DNA of 64,000 nt from Anaeramoeba flamelloides (Eukaryota; Metamonada; Anaeramoebidae). Both the position numbers and the translations under genes were made by a program. Below are positions 1 to 11,171 of the stretch, piece by piece. The notes under the pieces were generated by a model that was not told where the DNA came from, made no database searches, and saw only the letters and a program-made list of their open reading frames with translations. Location of the stretch: NCBI GenBank assembly GCA_027625915.1, contig JANTQA010000076.1:1426001-1490000 (forward strand). Reading direction: 5' to 3'. Numbering within the stretch: position 1 is the stretch's first letter; each line of letters starts with the position of its first letter.

Positions 1-30
1 AAAAAAAAAGGAAAATAAACACAAAAAGTT

Positions 31-804
31 TTAGTCTTTGAGAATTGCTGTAACAAATTCATTAAAGTCAATCTTTCCGTCGTTGTTTGTATCAAATTCG
101 GAAATAATTTCATTAATTTCCTCAAGTGTCATTTTTTCTCCAATTGTTGTCATTGCGTGTCTAAGTTCTGCGGCGTCAATTACACCGTTTCCGTCTTTGT
201 CCAAAATTTGAAAGGCTTTACGTAAGTCTTCAATGTCTTCTTTGTTTTCATCCATTTCTTTGAGAATGCCCATAAATTGGTTTAAATCAATTTGTTCAAT
301 TTCTTCATTTCTTAATTTTGTTTCCTTTTTGAGTTTTTTGAAAGGAGTAAAAAATAAAAAAAAGTTAATTTCAAGGAAAAACAAACAAAAAAACAAAATC
401 AAAAATTAAAAAAGGGAAATTTTTTTCATAAAAAAAAATTAATTTTCAAGTAAAAAAATTATTGACAACAAACAAAAAAATACTCTTTCCCTTTTCCTTC
501 TCTTTAGGTTCCAGTTTGTTAGAGAATGAAAAATAAAATAACAATGAAAAAGAAAAAGATGTAATTTACATATTCTTGGAGTTGTTTTTCAGTTGGGCTA
601 CGGCCGAGACTTCTTGCAACAATTCCAATTTCATTTAAAGCAATTTTACCATCACAGTCTTTGTCATAAAGATTGAATGCTTCAGAGATTTCTGAAATTT
701 GATTTTGGTCGTATTCAGTCACTATAAGGAATTAAAAAAAGAGATCGTTAACACCATTGTTGAAACAAGAAGCAAAAATCAAAAAAAAAAAAATAGTGCT
801 TACT
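31..804 (-). CDS. Calmodulin-like EF-hand protein, three exons, split start codon
   Basis: This is a Ca2+ sensor of the calmodulin family, 148 residues in my model (calmodulin is about 149). The exons are base 804 (the A of ATG), 570-721 and 31-324; the introns are 722-803 (GTAAGC...ATAG) and 325-569 (GTAAAT...AAAAAG). All junctions keep frame. EF-hand 1 ([12 protein letters not shown], residues 20-31), EF-hand 3 ([12 protein letters not shown]) and EF-hand 4 ([12 protein letters not shown]) have full Ca2+-binding loops. EF-hand 2 lines up in length but has lost its acidic ligands (about [12 protein letters not shown]), so it probably binds no Ca2+. The 570-721 exon has no ATG of its own: its first codon in frame reads GTG only because the intron's last G precedes TG. 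Joining CTAAA to TGACTGAA restores ATG. The acceptor at 324/325 lacks a good pyrimidine tract; I chose it because it preserves frame and gives exactly the calmodulin spacing. The identity is sure and the exact splice sites are likely. It could be a divergent paralogue, not the main calmodulin. Confidence 0.9.
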
Positions 805-1350
805 TTAGGCAATAAATTTCGAAGGAAAAAATAAAAGTTAAAAAAATGAAAACTTTTCATTATGAAATTTGTACTATTAAGAAAACAAACAGTCAAATTA
901 TTAGAAACCTTGGAATGGTACTGCGGATTTTATTAGTTTTGTGTAATTTGATATGTGTTATTTTAAAAAGCAAAAATTTTGTTGACTTGAATCTGTTTTG
1001 TAAAGGAAATCTAGATCAACTACAATCGATTTATTTAGAGTCGAGGTAATATGTTTATAAAATTCGTTTTTTCGAATATAAGGGGATTTTAAATGAGTAA
1101 AAGATTAATTTATAAAATTTGTTTGTTCTTTGGAATAATTTAGTTTTTAAAAATAAAATATTTTGATAATAATTATTTATCAACCAATGGTGAACTAGTA
1201 TTTTTCAATTATCATTATCTTGTTTTTCAATTGTAGGTTAGTAAAATAATAACATTCGAAACCCATATAAAACTACAATTGTCGAATTATTTTGGTTTTA
1301 ACTTGTTGTACTTTAATCTAAATTAATTTTTTTTTAGATTGTGATGTAGA
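805..1350. other. Intergenic, upstream of calmodulin-like gene
   Basis: AT-rich DNA holding the presumed promoter of the minus-strand calmodulin-like gene. Open frames here are short and have no recognisable composition. I see no further structure. Confidence 0.4.
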
Positions 1351-1711
1351 GAGTGCACCTGTGCAAAAAGATCTGTCTTAATTTTATTAGTTTTTTTAGT
1401 AAATTCGCCATTTTCCCAAAAAGTAAAAAACTTCTTCCGTCTGGGCATATAGGAAAAGTTTTATTGTTTTTGGGAAAATGCATAATTTAGTAAAAAAACT
1501 TAAGGGAGTAGCTACACCATAAGACATGATAAAAATTTGAGAGAGATAAGATAAGAACATTTTATTTTAGTGGCGTGTGATCGTAGATTCTCTAAAAATT
1601 TTTTTAAAAAAATTATTTGATATTTTAATTTTAGTAATGTTCAACAATAAAAAAATTGAGATTATATTGATAAAATAGTTTTTTTTTTTTTTATCATTTT
1701 TTTATTAAAAT

Positions 1712-2258
1712 AAACTTAATTCAATTAATTAGGACACAGTTTAAACAGTTCGAAAAATAACAATAATACTACACTTTACATCCTATTGGAAATTAATTTT
1801 AATTCAACAAACTATTTCATTTTTTGTCTTTTTTGTTTTTGTTTTCATTTTCAATTTTTCAGTTACTTAATCTGTTTAGTTAGATCTGAAAATTTTTTAT
1901 AGATGGTTTGATAGAATGTTAATGTTGAGTTTCAAAAATTGAAAAATCTACATACAACCGGTGCATGGTATCTTATCATTTGATCGATCTACCATTGTTG
2001 GTGTAATTTTAACAAATCTACCAATATATTTTTTGTTCAAACTCTTTCATTTCAGCTCGTTTCCTTATTTTGGATAGACTTGTTTTGATTTTTTATTTTA
2101 TATTGTTTTCTTATATTTGGATGGAAATGATTATTTAAAAAACCATTAATACTAGGTTATTTGAATATGGTTTTATATTACATTTGGAAAAATATAATAA
2201 ATTGAGTTTTTGTTTTCCTATTTTTGATTTTCTGATGTGTCCAAATTTTTGGAATGGG
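1712..2258 (+). repeat. Nested repeat inside F1a; second copy at 55255-55800
   Basis: This stretch is absent from the other F1 copy and matches 55255-55800 in the second RhoGEF intron along most of its length. Shared tracts include the TTAGATCTGA region, the GATCGATC-like stretch and TTTTTGGAATGGG near the end. Possible short inverted ends (AGGACACAG and GTGTCC) are seen only in this copy. It is probably a MITE or other short interspersed element of unknown class. Confidence 0.6.
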
Positions 2259-2623
2259 GTTTAGTTTTTTTTTGGGAGAAGATAATTTCAGATTCTTTAA
2301 ATAAAACTTATGGCTATTTTGTGGTTTAAACTTTGATAACATATAATCATATTTACTTCTCCAATTCCACTAAACCCAACTATTTAAAATCCTAATAAGT
2401 AATAATTTGACTTAATTATTCTAATTTTGGAATCCTTCTAGCTATTTAAGTCCCATTTATGTTTCCTTTTATGATTCTCTCAATTGTAAGGTTGTTGTTC
2501 TTTTTTAAACAAAATCCATTAATCCCCAATGCCACTAATATTAAAATATTTCTAATTGCTTAATGTTGTCAGGATTAAAAAAAATCTCAAAAATGATAAA
2601 AAATAAAAAATGAAAAAATTAAA

Positions 2624-2718
2624 TGCCACAATAGAATGTTGAGAGAAGGATAAAAGATAAGTTATTCAACATTCAAAACACTATTTTTTGCAATTCAACT
2701 CAACATTCTATTGTGGCA
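2624..2718. repeat. Hairpin within F1a (20-bp perfect arms)
   Basis: TGCCACAATAGAATGTTGAG at 2624-2643 pairs perfectly with 2699-2718. The same arms, with a diverged loop, occur at 45058-45152 in the other F1 copy. Confidence 0.85.
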
Positions 2719-2917
2719 ATTTCTTTGAGACATTGAAAAAAAAATTTAAAAAATCTAATGAATGAAGTACTTTAAATAATAAAAATCAATGAGTTACAAC
2801 CAGAGTAAAAAATGTTATTTTCTGATCCTTTTCAAAATTGCAAAAAAGTGAAAAATTTTTCAATACCGTGGCTACTCCCTTAAAATATTAAAACATCGCT
2901 TTTTGTACAGGTGTGTC

Positions 2918-4409
2918 ATAATTATATCTAGGCTATTTAAGGTATTATTATTTGATGTTATTGCTATTAACCAAAATGATGGAAAGGGGTAAGATTTCCC
3001 CCATTATTTAGTACAAACGGGCTTCAAAGGGCCTATTTTTTCAATTTGAAGTTCAAAATTTTTATAGGTTATGTTATTGGAGGCAAATTAGATGAATAAA
3101 ATACTCAAAGAGAATTATTTTGTTCAATACTAAAAAAAAAAGGATCTTTCTAAAAAAAAATTAGTAACTTTTATCTATTTTAAATAACATAAAGTATACT
3201 AGTATCACAGTATTAGGAATATTGTTACCGAAAAAACGACAAATTTTTATGATTTGTACCTTATGTGTAAAGATCAGCAAATAAAACTCTTTTACTAATC
3301 TAATTTCCAAGACACTTGAAATATAGATCACTCATATAATTTACATTCAATAACCACATACTATAATTTTATACTTATCCTTGGTTGGCTCTAATCCCTT
3401 AGATGGGGTAAAAAAATGATTAAAAATCAAGAATTTGTTGTTTTAAAAAAGTGTTGACTAAATGTGATATATGGTTACTCAAACTTGGACCTTTATAGTT
3501 TAAAATGTTTGAATAATATTTTAGAAATTTTTCAGTTAGCGCTTTTATAAAGATAGTGTAACATTTGAAATTTTTTAAATATATTTCTAAAGGTAAATAT
3601 TGGTTAAATATCAAAAGCCTATAACTGTTTGAGGGACTAGTAACTTTTATTTATTTTTTTTTTCCAAAGGTAATTTATTAATTATTTGTGATGCGGTACA
3701 ATCACATTGGAGAAGTAACTACATTTATCAAGTTTAGAGAAATGATTTATCATTTTTATAAAAAGTTTATTTTTCCCAATTAATTTTCAGTCTAAAGATC
3801 TTGATCTTTTATGTTGTGAATTTTTCAGATTGAAAAACAAAAAAAGAAAATTTTACAAAACCTTTTTATTTTTAGAAAATTTCACTTGTAGTGATTTCTG
3901 AGAGATTATATTCGTAAATAACATTTGAAACTTTAATAAATTTTTAAAAATGCAATCAAAATAAATCAAATATTGAATCCTTGGGGGTAAGGAAAAAAAC
4001 TACATTTATTTTATTCACAATATTCATTAAATTAATTGGAATTTATAAAATTAGGTAATATTCTATTATTTATATTATGAATATAAACAGTAAATTTTTA
4101 TTATTAAAATAAGTAATTAATGGTATTTTTTCTGATTTTTTTTTTAATTAGAGTGATCAAAACAATGCTTTCACAAATGACTTTAATCCATATTTCAAAA
4201 TATAATCTATACTTTTTTTTTCTTATTGTTTCAACGGGGCAACATTCAATTAACTATATGGTAGTATATCTACGTGCAAATCAGTTTTGAAGGTAAACGC
4301 ATGATTATTTTACGTGGATTTCAAATTTGAAATGCAATTTGTTGAAAATTATTCCTAATATTCATCAATTTTTTATGAATTTTCTTTTTTTTCTAGAAGT
4401 TATATATTC
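2918..4409. other. Intergenic repeat-bearing DNA
   Basis: AT-rich with no supported gene. The part from about 3230 to 3400 resembles the right end of the TTAA element at 63187-63945, ending near CTAATCCCTT at 3391-3400. It is probably an old truncated copy; its left end could not be placed. Confidence 0.45.
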
Positions 4410-4638
4410 TTAAAGCCCTAATACCAGTATAAAGGCAAAAAATGGCAATTTTTTTTTGTCAACTTTTTTGGAATGTCCTCAAGTTATAGTTTTGAACCAA
4501 TTGTTTCGCATGGTTTTAATAGTAATTGTTTTTACGTTTTGGGCAACCTTTTGTTCATGGGTTTTTTGAAAAGGGGTGTGAAAAAAAATGACAATAAAGG
4601 GTGACTTTTTTTGTTTTTATACTGATACTAGGGCTTAA
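4410..4638. mobile_element. Short TIR element flanked by TTAA
   Basis: The left end is TTAAAGCCCTAATACCAGTA and the right end is its near-exact inverse (TACTGATACTAGGGCTTAA, 4620-4638). The inverted similarity extends inward for about 50 bp, so most of the 229 bp can fold. It is non-coding and is best read as a MITE. Confidence 0.7.
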
Positions 4639-5453
4639 AAAATTTTATTCAATTTTTAGAGACAAATTTTGCTATTCGATCCTTCATTTTTAGAATTTTT
4701 TTTAAAATAATAGAACTTTATGAAATTACTGCCATATTTACTTAGGGTTTATTTTTGGTTTCTTTTATGCACCGGTGTATAGATCTTCTATAACAAAAAA
4801 AAACGCTTTTTATTTTGAGATGGGTATTAAACTTTTCTACACGCTTTATTTTTATAAGAGTGTAATTATTTATTTGGATCCCTTTTATTTCATTTGAAAA
4901 TCTTTATAAAAATGGGAAATAATTGTAAATTCTATTGATACATTTTATCGTTAGGTTGTTAATAACCCACTGGAAAATTTAAGATTGGTTTAATAATAAT
5001 TGATTAAAAAGAATCAAATTAATAATTATTTATTTCTGGTTATAAGTTGAATTTTCCAGGTCTGAAAATAGTATTTTGGGGAAATTTTTAATTCAACGGT
5101 TTGTTTTTTTTTTTTTTTCTAGTATTTTTTTGTTCAATAAAGAAAAAAAATTGATAGTTGATGTTCTTGGAATATCAAAATAAATTATATTTTTTTCAAG
5201 TTTAAAATAATTATTGGTTTTTTTTTGAAATTATATTGACTTTTTATACTGGGTGGTCGAAAGTTTTGTGGTTTTATTTTTAAAGTGTATATTGGTTAAC
5301 TTCATTTTAAATACAATAAGATTTCAATCTTCTTTCAAACAAAATAAATTTTTTTAAATAATTCAGAAATATGTTGAATTTTGAAATTTTTTAGAAATTG
5401 GAAAAATGGATCAAACTTTTTAAAAACAATAGTTCATTTCTAAAAATCGTATT
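4639..5453. other. Intergenic with an imperfect foldback
   Basis: An imperfect inverted repeat of about 95 bp lies at about 4970-5065 (ACTGGAAAATT ... AATTTTCCAGG). Its sequence resembles parts of the 12440/26720/41790 repeat family. The rest shows nothing recognisable. Confidence 0.4.
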
Positions 5454-5916
5454 AACTGTTGAGAGAAAAATGTTGGACAGAGAAAAATGGTTGGACAGCA
5501 TTTTTAATTGGGAACATTACTGAAATTGAAAATCAAATCCTATTGATAACTAGGTGACTTTTATATAAATCCAGGTTTAAAGGTGTTACAAGTTCATTAA
5601 TCTGTGGTTTGTGTAGAATACTCATTTGAATGGTTGATAACCAAAGTAGATCATGCTATTACAACAAAAATCCAAGTTCTAGTAAAGTTTACTATTAATT
5701 CTGAAATTGATAATTTTTAAACTTGATTTAGATTATAAGAGATAAGGTTTTGAAAAAGTAGAATTACATTAATCGTTATTCTAATAAGTAAATTATTGTT
5801 ATTTTCTTTAGTTATTTCACAAACGATTGAAATTAAAAATCATTTTTCAGTAAGGTTCCCAATTAAAAATGCTGTCCAACTATTTTTCTGTGTCCAACAT
5901 TTTTCTCTCAACAGTA
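5454..5916. mobile_element. Foldback element with about 72-bp inverted ends (H)
   Basis: The left arm (5454-5525) contains GAGAGAAAAATGTTGGACA and CATTTTTAATTGGGAAC. The right arm (5845-5916) is its inverse with only a few mismatches. The interior is AT-rich and non-coding. The inner part of the arm resembles the inner arm of the element at 62797-63177 (TTTTTAATTAGGAACC), so the two appear related. Confidence 0.75.
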
Positions 5917-8089
5917 AACGTAAGTTTGGTTTTATGTTAATCATATTTTTCCTTTTTTCATTTTTCAATTTCAAGATATGGTAAAATTTTTTTAAATTGG
6001 CTTATAAATTTATTAGAAGATTTTTTTGATGTTAATAGTACCTTAAGGGAAAAGTTTGTATTACTGAAAGTTATTGAATTTTGATCTTGTAATTTCTTTC
6101 AAAATTAGGTTTCCTTATCGAGAAATATTTATAATATTGAAAATAAACTGGTATTTTCAAATCTAAGTAATCGGCTAATAATTTTCTCAATCCCTATTAA
6201 ATTTATGTAAAAAAAAATAATACGAGATTAGTCCCTGAACACAATCCAAAATCCAAATATTGGTTCACACATAAGTTTGAAATTTCAAGTTTTTAATTGT
6301 AAAATCTTTTAAATTGATCGTTCTTGGATTTTAAGGAGGACGTTTTTAGGTGAAAACCGTGAAATAATGTATAAAATCACCATTGAAAGAGTTAAGTAAT
6401 CCAAATAATATTTGTCCAAGGAGAATTTCTTTTAGAAAAAATGTGAAATTTTCCCAATTTCAACAAGTTTCCAAATTTTAATCTTGTTAGATCATGCCAA
6501 AATTTGCTTTCAATATTTTAGAATTTCCATTTCAACTTTCTGAACTCACACTATTTTCTAGAGCTGTTCTATATATTTTTACAGCTACTTTCCTAAGTTT
6601 GAAATGTTCTCAAAGTTGAAGTGTCCTTGAAAGTCTCCAAAAGCCATTTTTCGCAATTATTTTTTTTGTTCTTTTCAATTTTCCTTTTCACTGAAAAAGA
6701 AAGAAAAATAATCTGTGTGAAAAGGCAAAGATGACAAAAAATGTTTTTTTTTTTGTCCAATTTCTTCTGTGTGAAATTTTTTTGCGAGAAGTGAAAGTGA
6801 AATAGCACAATTACTCAACCTATCAAGGGTGGGGGTGTAGTCCTTAATCTTTTGATAACTTTAGAAATTTGAAAGAATTTCAAAAAACAAAGTGTTAGAA
6901 AATAAAAATGTATTTTCGATTTTGTGCTGTTCAGGCGATGATCTTTGAGATAAATTTTCTTTTTTTGATTTAAGATGGAGTGGTAGTTGGAAAAATCAAT
7001 TTGGATATCAAAAACAAAAACAAATATTTTTTGATCAATTCAATCAAAACAAGATCACCAAAAAATATCATCGAGCGCAACTCAGTAAAAAGAATTTAAA
7101 TTTCGTCAAGTTTTTTCGATCTTGGTTTTCTTTTGTAGAAATCTTTGTCTTTTATTTGGTTTTTTTTTTGTTTGGAGTTTTGATCGTTTGAATGATTTTG
7201 GTCAAAATGGAAAAAAAGTTTTTTAACTTAAAAGGTGTTAGATCGATTATCATTTAGCTTATTGATTTCACTTTTGTTTTGTCTCAATTAAAATGGATTG
7301 TAAATCAAAAACGATTTTCGTTATTTGTAAGCCTTAGTTAAAGATCAAGGTCTTTGTTGATGAGTAAAATCTGATCTTTAGGTTAATAAAATTATTTAAG
7401 CCATTTAGAAATAATTCTGAGAACCGATCAGTTTTTGGTTTTGTTCATAGTAGTGTCATTGGGTTCATTATCAACTATTTTTTTTTTGTGATCCCTCAAA
7501 GGCTCTTGTGTTTTGGAAAGAATTGTTTTCCAGAAAAAACACCCAAAAAATGTTTTCCAAGTCAAATTCCCTTAGATTTCGAAAAAAATTGCCGAACGAG
7601 AGATAGCAAGAAGTTTTATAGTGCCTATCGTATTTACAAGGATTTTAAAAATTTAAGTTTGTGTAATTGGGAAGTTTGACTATGAAAATGTAAAAATAAA
7701 AACCAATTTTTTACAAACTAATTGACCAAATAGAAAAAGAGTTCCTGAAACAAACTATATATTCTTAAACTCGGCTAGTTTGAGAACGTAAAGTTGTTCT
7801 AATTCAAAAGAAATACCTAAAAAATAATTATTCTTAATTTGTTTTAAAAATTGATTGAAATTGAATCCTCTTTTGTTTTTGTCAATACTTTTGTTAAAAT
7901 CTTTAAAAAAAATAAAATTTTTTTATCATTTTTTTTAATTTTCTATTTTCTATTTTTTTTATAATTTTGGAGTTATGTAAGAATCTCAATTTTCCTCTTT
8001 TTCTTTTTTTGATAAAACAAATAAGATTATTTTAAAATCCTAACAATTAAGAATCTTACTAACTTAAAACTTTTTTTTTTAATTCTTTC
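5917..8089. other. Intergenic, no supported feature
   Basis: AT-rich DNA. The open frames are short and lie in T- or A-runs. I see no convincing gene, RNA or paired terminal repeats. Confidence 0.4.
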
Positions 8090-8367
8090 TTACTATACTT
8101 AAATGCTAAACCAAAAAAAAAAACAAACAAAAACATTTTTTTTTTTTTTTTTTTTTAAAAAATAATCTCTCACAAATAGTCTCCCTTTACCGAAGTTTTA
8201 CTTAGAACTTTTGGATTTTTATTTTTCTTTTTTTTTTTTTTTTCTTTTTCTTTAACATTTTATTTTTTATTTTATTTTTCTTTTTAAAAAACAATTTTTA
8301 TTTTCAACTTTTATACCTTGTCTATTTTTTTTATTTTTATTTTTCAATCAATCGACAAAAACAAAAA
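8090..8367 (+). promoter_or_regulatory. Pyrimidine-rich leader/promoter of the 8368 gene
   Basis: Dense poly-T and TC tracts run up to an A-rich leader (ACAAAAACAAAAA) just before the ATG at 8368. This is common upstream of genes in AT-rich protists. No specific element can be named. Confidence 0.3.
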
Positions 8368-10149
8368 ATGAATTCAAGTACCACACATCCATTTGCTATC
8401 TGCGACGAAACAATTCTGAATGAAAATCTATTTTCAAACAATTTCTTTTCTCTTGATGAGATTGATGAATTAGATCTTTCTTTAGCACCCGATCTTGATC
8501 TCGAATTTAATGATTATATGCAATTTGAAAGCTTAGAAGATTTCCAAAATGGAAACAACACACCATTTTTCCCAGAGTCATTAGAAAATAACTCCAAGTG
8601 CAACGATCTATTTTTTCCAGAAATCACAAACTTGGAAACAGTTGCCAATGAGCCTGTGTCACCAATGCTCAATGAATGTACAGACATATCTGAAGTGAAA
8701 ATAGCCAATACTAATTCACCAGTTTATGATCTTTTAAAGATTGAACAATATTCACCTGTACAGATAATCTCTAATGAAAATGAAATCGAAAACCAAAACC
8801 AAAACCAAAACAAAAACCAAAACAAAAACCAAAACAAAAACCAAAACCAAATTGAAGTTGTAACTAATAATGATCAAATTGCTTCAAAGCAACAAACAAA
8901 ACAAAAACCACAAAAAAACATCACTACAAAGGCATTAACAAAAAAACAACCATTAAGAAGGTCTACACGAAGAAGAACACCAAAAGCACCTATTGTATCC
9001 ACAAGAGTGACAAGAAGCTCAAGGAGATCAAAAAACACCAATAACCAACCAAAACAACAAAAAAAACCAACTAACATGCGAAAAAGAAGACATCCAACTA
9101 CAAAAGGCAACAATAGCAATAATACTATCATTGAAAATGGACGAGAAATTTTCAAATTATTAACTGGACAATTATGGATCATGTCTGGAGGATCAACATA
9201 TAAATTCCTTTTGCCCTATACCGAAACATTTGCACAAGCCATTGGCGAAAAATTAAATGCAGATGAGAAAGAAACAAACGAAATCAAATCACAATTGAAA
9301 TACTTGCTATCAAACTCGAGAAGAACATTTACAGAATATGTGCTCGAAATCTTTCTTTCTGTTCTTTCATTAGTACACCTAAAATCAAAGCCAAAGCCAC
9401 AATTGTCTGTACGATTCAAAAAAGTACTTTTGCAGATCAAGGACTTTCAAATGAACCAAACCAAATCACAAAAAAAAACAAATCACACTGATAACAACCA
9501 AACAAAACCAACAACAACCCACGATAAGGTACAATTCGAAATCAAAATTAATCACAAACTTGAAAAAATTGCATCAAAAATCTTCACACAGGAAGTCTTA
9601 ATGTATTGGTTTGAAAAACGATTCTTCCCTCGATTTGAGAATATCTTTAGCCAAGAAAACCAAACTTTCTTTCACTCAAATTATCTTTTTGAGTTAGCAA
9701 AATCAAAATTTATTCTCATGTCTTGGATACTTGCAAAGGAGCTTTTAAAAAGAGACGGGCCAGTTCAGCAATATTCCAAATTAATTGATTTAGAATATAA
9801 CAAAAATCCTGTCAATTTGTATACCAATAACAGAGGCAGAAAGTTACGCCTGATCAAAGAATTAATCGTTAAATTTGGTTTAAATAATGGCAATTATTGG
9901 GATTCATCTTCCACTACTTTTTTTAATCAGAACAACCTCACAATAAATACCTTATTAAATCAACAACCATTTAAGCAAATAATTGAAAACCCCTTACTTG
10001 ACAAATTTTCGAAAAATAATACTCAAAATGCTCCTTTAATGTTGAAAAAACGTACCTTGGCAACTAATTCCAACAAAGAAATGATTGGATTGGATTGGAT
10101 CTCAAAAAATCGCATATTAAATAATTCGATTGATTTTTCTCAAATTTGA
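8368..10149 (+). CDS. Unknown nuclear-looking protein, acidic N-terminus and basic AT-hook-like block
   Basis: I do not recognise the family. The 593-residue protein is encoded in one open exon starting at an A-preceded ATG. Residues 1-110 are acidic with alternating hydrophobics (LDEIDELDLSLAPDLDLEF), like an activation domain. A repeated Asn-Gln/Lys stretch follows at about 140-160, encoded by a short tandem repeat. Next comes a strongly basic block at about 185-245 with RRSTRRRTPK and TRSSRRSK, resembling a nuclear localisation or DNA-binding tail. A more ordered segment begins near residue 250 (ENGREIFKLLTGQLWIMSGG) and another near 390-500 is rich in aromatic and hydrophobic residues. 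A transcription-related or chromatin role is inference only. No intron is needed. The codon use matches the other genes. Confidence 0.8.
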   Translation: MNSSTTHPFAICDETILNENLFSNNFFSLDEIDELDLSLAPDLDLEFNDYMQFESLEDFQNGNNTPFFPESLENNSKCNDLFFPEITNLETVANEPVSPMLNECTDISEVKIANTNSPVYDLLKIEQYSPVQIISNENEIENQNQNQNKNQNKNQNKNQNQIEVVTNNDQIASKQQTKQKPQKNITTKALTKKQPLRRSTRRRTPKAPIVSTRVTRSSRRSKNTNNQPKQQKKPTNMRKRRHPTTKGNNSNNTIIENGREIFKLLTGQLWIMSGGSTYKFLLPYTETFAQAIGEKLNADEKETNEIKSQLKYLLSNSRRTFTEYVLEIFLSVLSLVHLKSKPKPQLSVRFKKVLLQIKDFQMNQTKSQKKTNHTDNNQTKPTTTHDKVQFEIKINHKLEKIASKIFTQEVLMYWFEKRFFPRFENIFSQENQTFFHSNYLFELAKSKFILMSWILAKELLKRDGPVQQYSKLIDLEYNKNPVNLYTNNRGRKLRLIKELIVKFGLNNGNYWDSSSTTFFNQNNLTINTLLNQQPFKQIIENPLLDKFSKNNTQNAPLMLKKRTLATNSNKEMIGLDWISKNRILNNSIDFSQI

Positions 10150-11171
10150 TTCAAAATTTAGATTCTTGTTCTTTTTCCTTTTCTCTTTCTTTTTCTTAAA
10201 CCTATTTTTTTTTTTTTTTTTCGTTCTTAATTCTTTTTCTATTTCTATTATTTCACCTTTTTTCAAACTTTTATTTTCATATCTTCACTCTGTTCACATA
10301 TTATGACTTTGTGAATTGATTTTTATTCTATTTTTGGAGGAATTGGAGGATTGTGCAACATTTTTGCACCTTTTTATTTTTTTATTTTTTATTTTTTATT
10401 TTATTTTATTTTTTTTTTGTTCAGCCCTTAATTTTTCTTTTTATTTCTCTCATATTTACCTTTTTTTTCAATTTCTTTATTTGTTGGTGGGATTGGAGGA
10501 TTTAAATGGGCTTGAATTTTTATTTTTCTATTTTTTTTTATTTTCTATTTTATTTTTTCTCACTTTTTTTTATTTAAAAAAAGTGATGGATACAGTTTCT
10601 TAACTGTAACCCCTGTTTTCCATCTAATATTTGATGGACTGTTTATTCTCATATAAATTTTTTAACACACATTATTTTCCTTTGAATTTTGTTTCACTTT
10701 AAAATTTCTTTTTGTCTTTTTTTTTTTTTTTTTTTTTGGCATTAGAGGCTTTGATGATTATATATAGTATCATGATAATAACAATCTAAGTAATAAAACC
10801 GTGATAATTTTAAAAAAATATCGATTAGTTCTACTTTATCATCGAAAAATCAAAAAATTGTGATATTCTACTTTAAAGTAATAAAATAAAAATCGAAAAA
10901 TAAAGAAAATTTATTTTTTTTTGAAATCACCTTTAAAAAAAAATAACTTGACTTTTACAAAACCTTGAGAGTTTTATAACACTTCCATTTTAAAAATGTT
11001 AGAAAGGGTTTGAAAGGGTTGTGAATTGTCTTCAAGTGTTTGAAAGTTTTGCAAGACTGAAAACTTTTATAAATGGAAATGAGTTTTTTTTTAGCTGAAA
11101 AAAAAAATTTTTTTCTTTTCATTTTTTTTAAAAAAATATAAAATCTCAAATGAATTAAAAGATCATACTAA
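10150..11171. other. T-rich 3' flank and intergenic DNA
   Basis: The first 450 bases after the stop codon are almost pure T-rich on the plus strand, which may hold the 3' end signals of the preceding gene. A small hairpin (ACAGTT ... AACTGT) lies at about 10592-10609. Nothing else is recognised. Confidence 0.35.

Larger units (their letters stand above)
1500..2883 (+). mobile_element. TTAA-flanked non-autonomous DNA transposon (F1, copy a)
   Basis: The element is bounded by TTAA at 1500-1503 and 2880-2883. The ends are GGGAGTAGCTACACCATAAG and, on the opposite strand, GGGAGTAGCCACGG. A second copy lies at 43787-45320, with similarity across both ends and much of the interior. TTAA target duplication with short inverted ends is the hallmark of piggyBac-type transposons. 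No transposase is present, so the superfamily assignment is inference. This copy carries an insertion at about 1712-2258 that the other copy lacks, and a 20-bp-arm hairpin at 2624-2718. Confidence 0.75.
1351..2917. mobile_element. Outer TIR element (F0) hosting nested insertions
   Basis: The left end carries GTGCACCTGTGCAAAAAG (1353-1370). The right end carries the inverse CTTTTTGTACAGGTGTGTC (2899-2917), and the similarity continues inward over about 30 bp. Most of the interior is the TTAA-flanked element at 1500-2883, so the original outer element was short, about 180 bp. A strong hairpin at about 1425-1483 (CATTTTCCCAAAAA pairing with TTTTTGGGAAAATG) lies in its left part. No coding sequence is visible. 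Confidence 0.6.

Noticed and set aside
846-1049. 67-codon open frame upstream of the calmodulin-like gene
   Set aside because: No motif and no protein-like composition; it lies in the gene's own presumed promoter.
5796-5984. 62-codon open frame
   Set aside because: It runs through the right arm of the foldback element 5454-5916.
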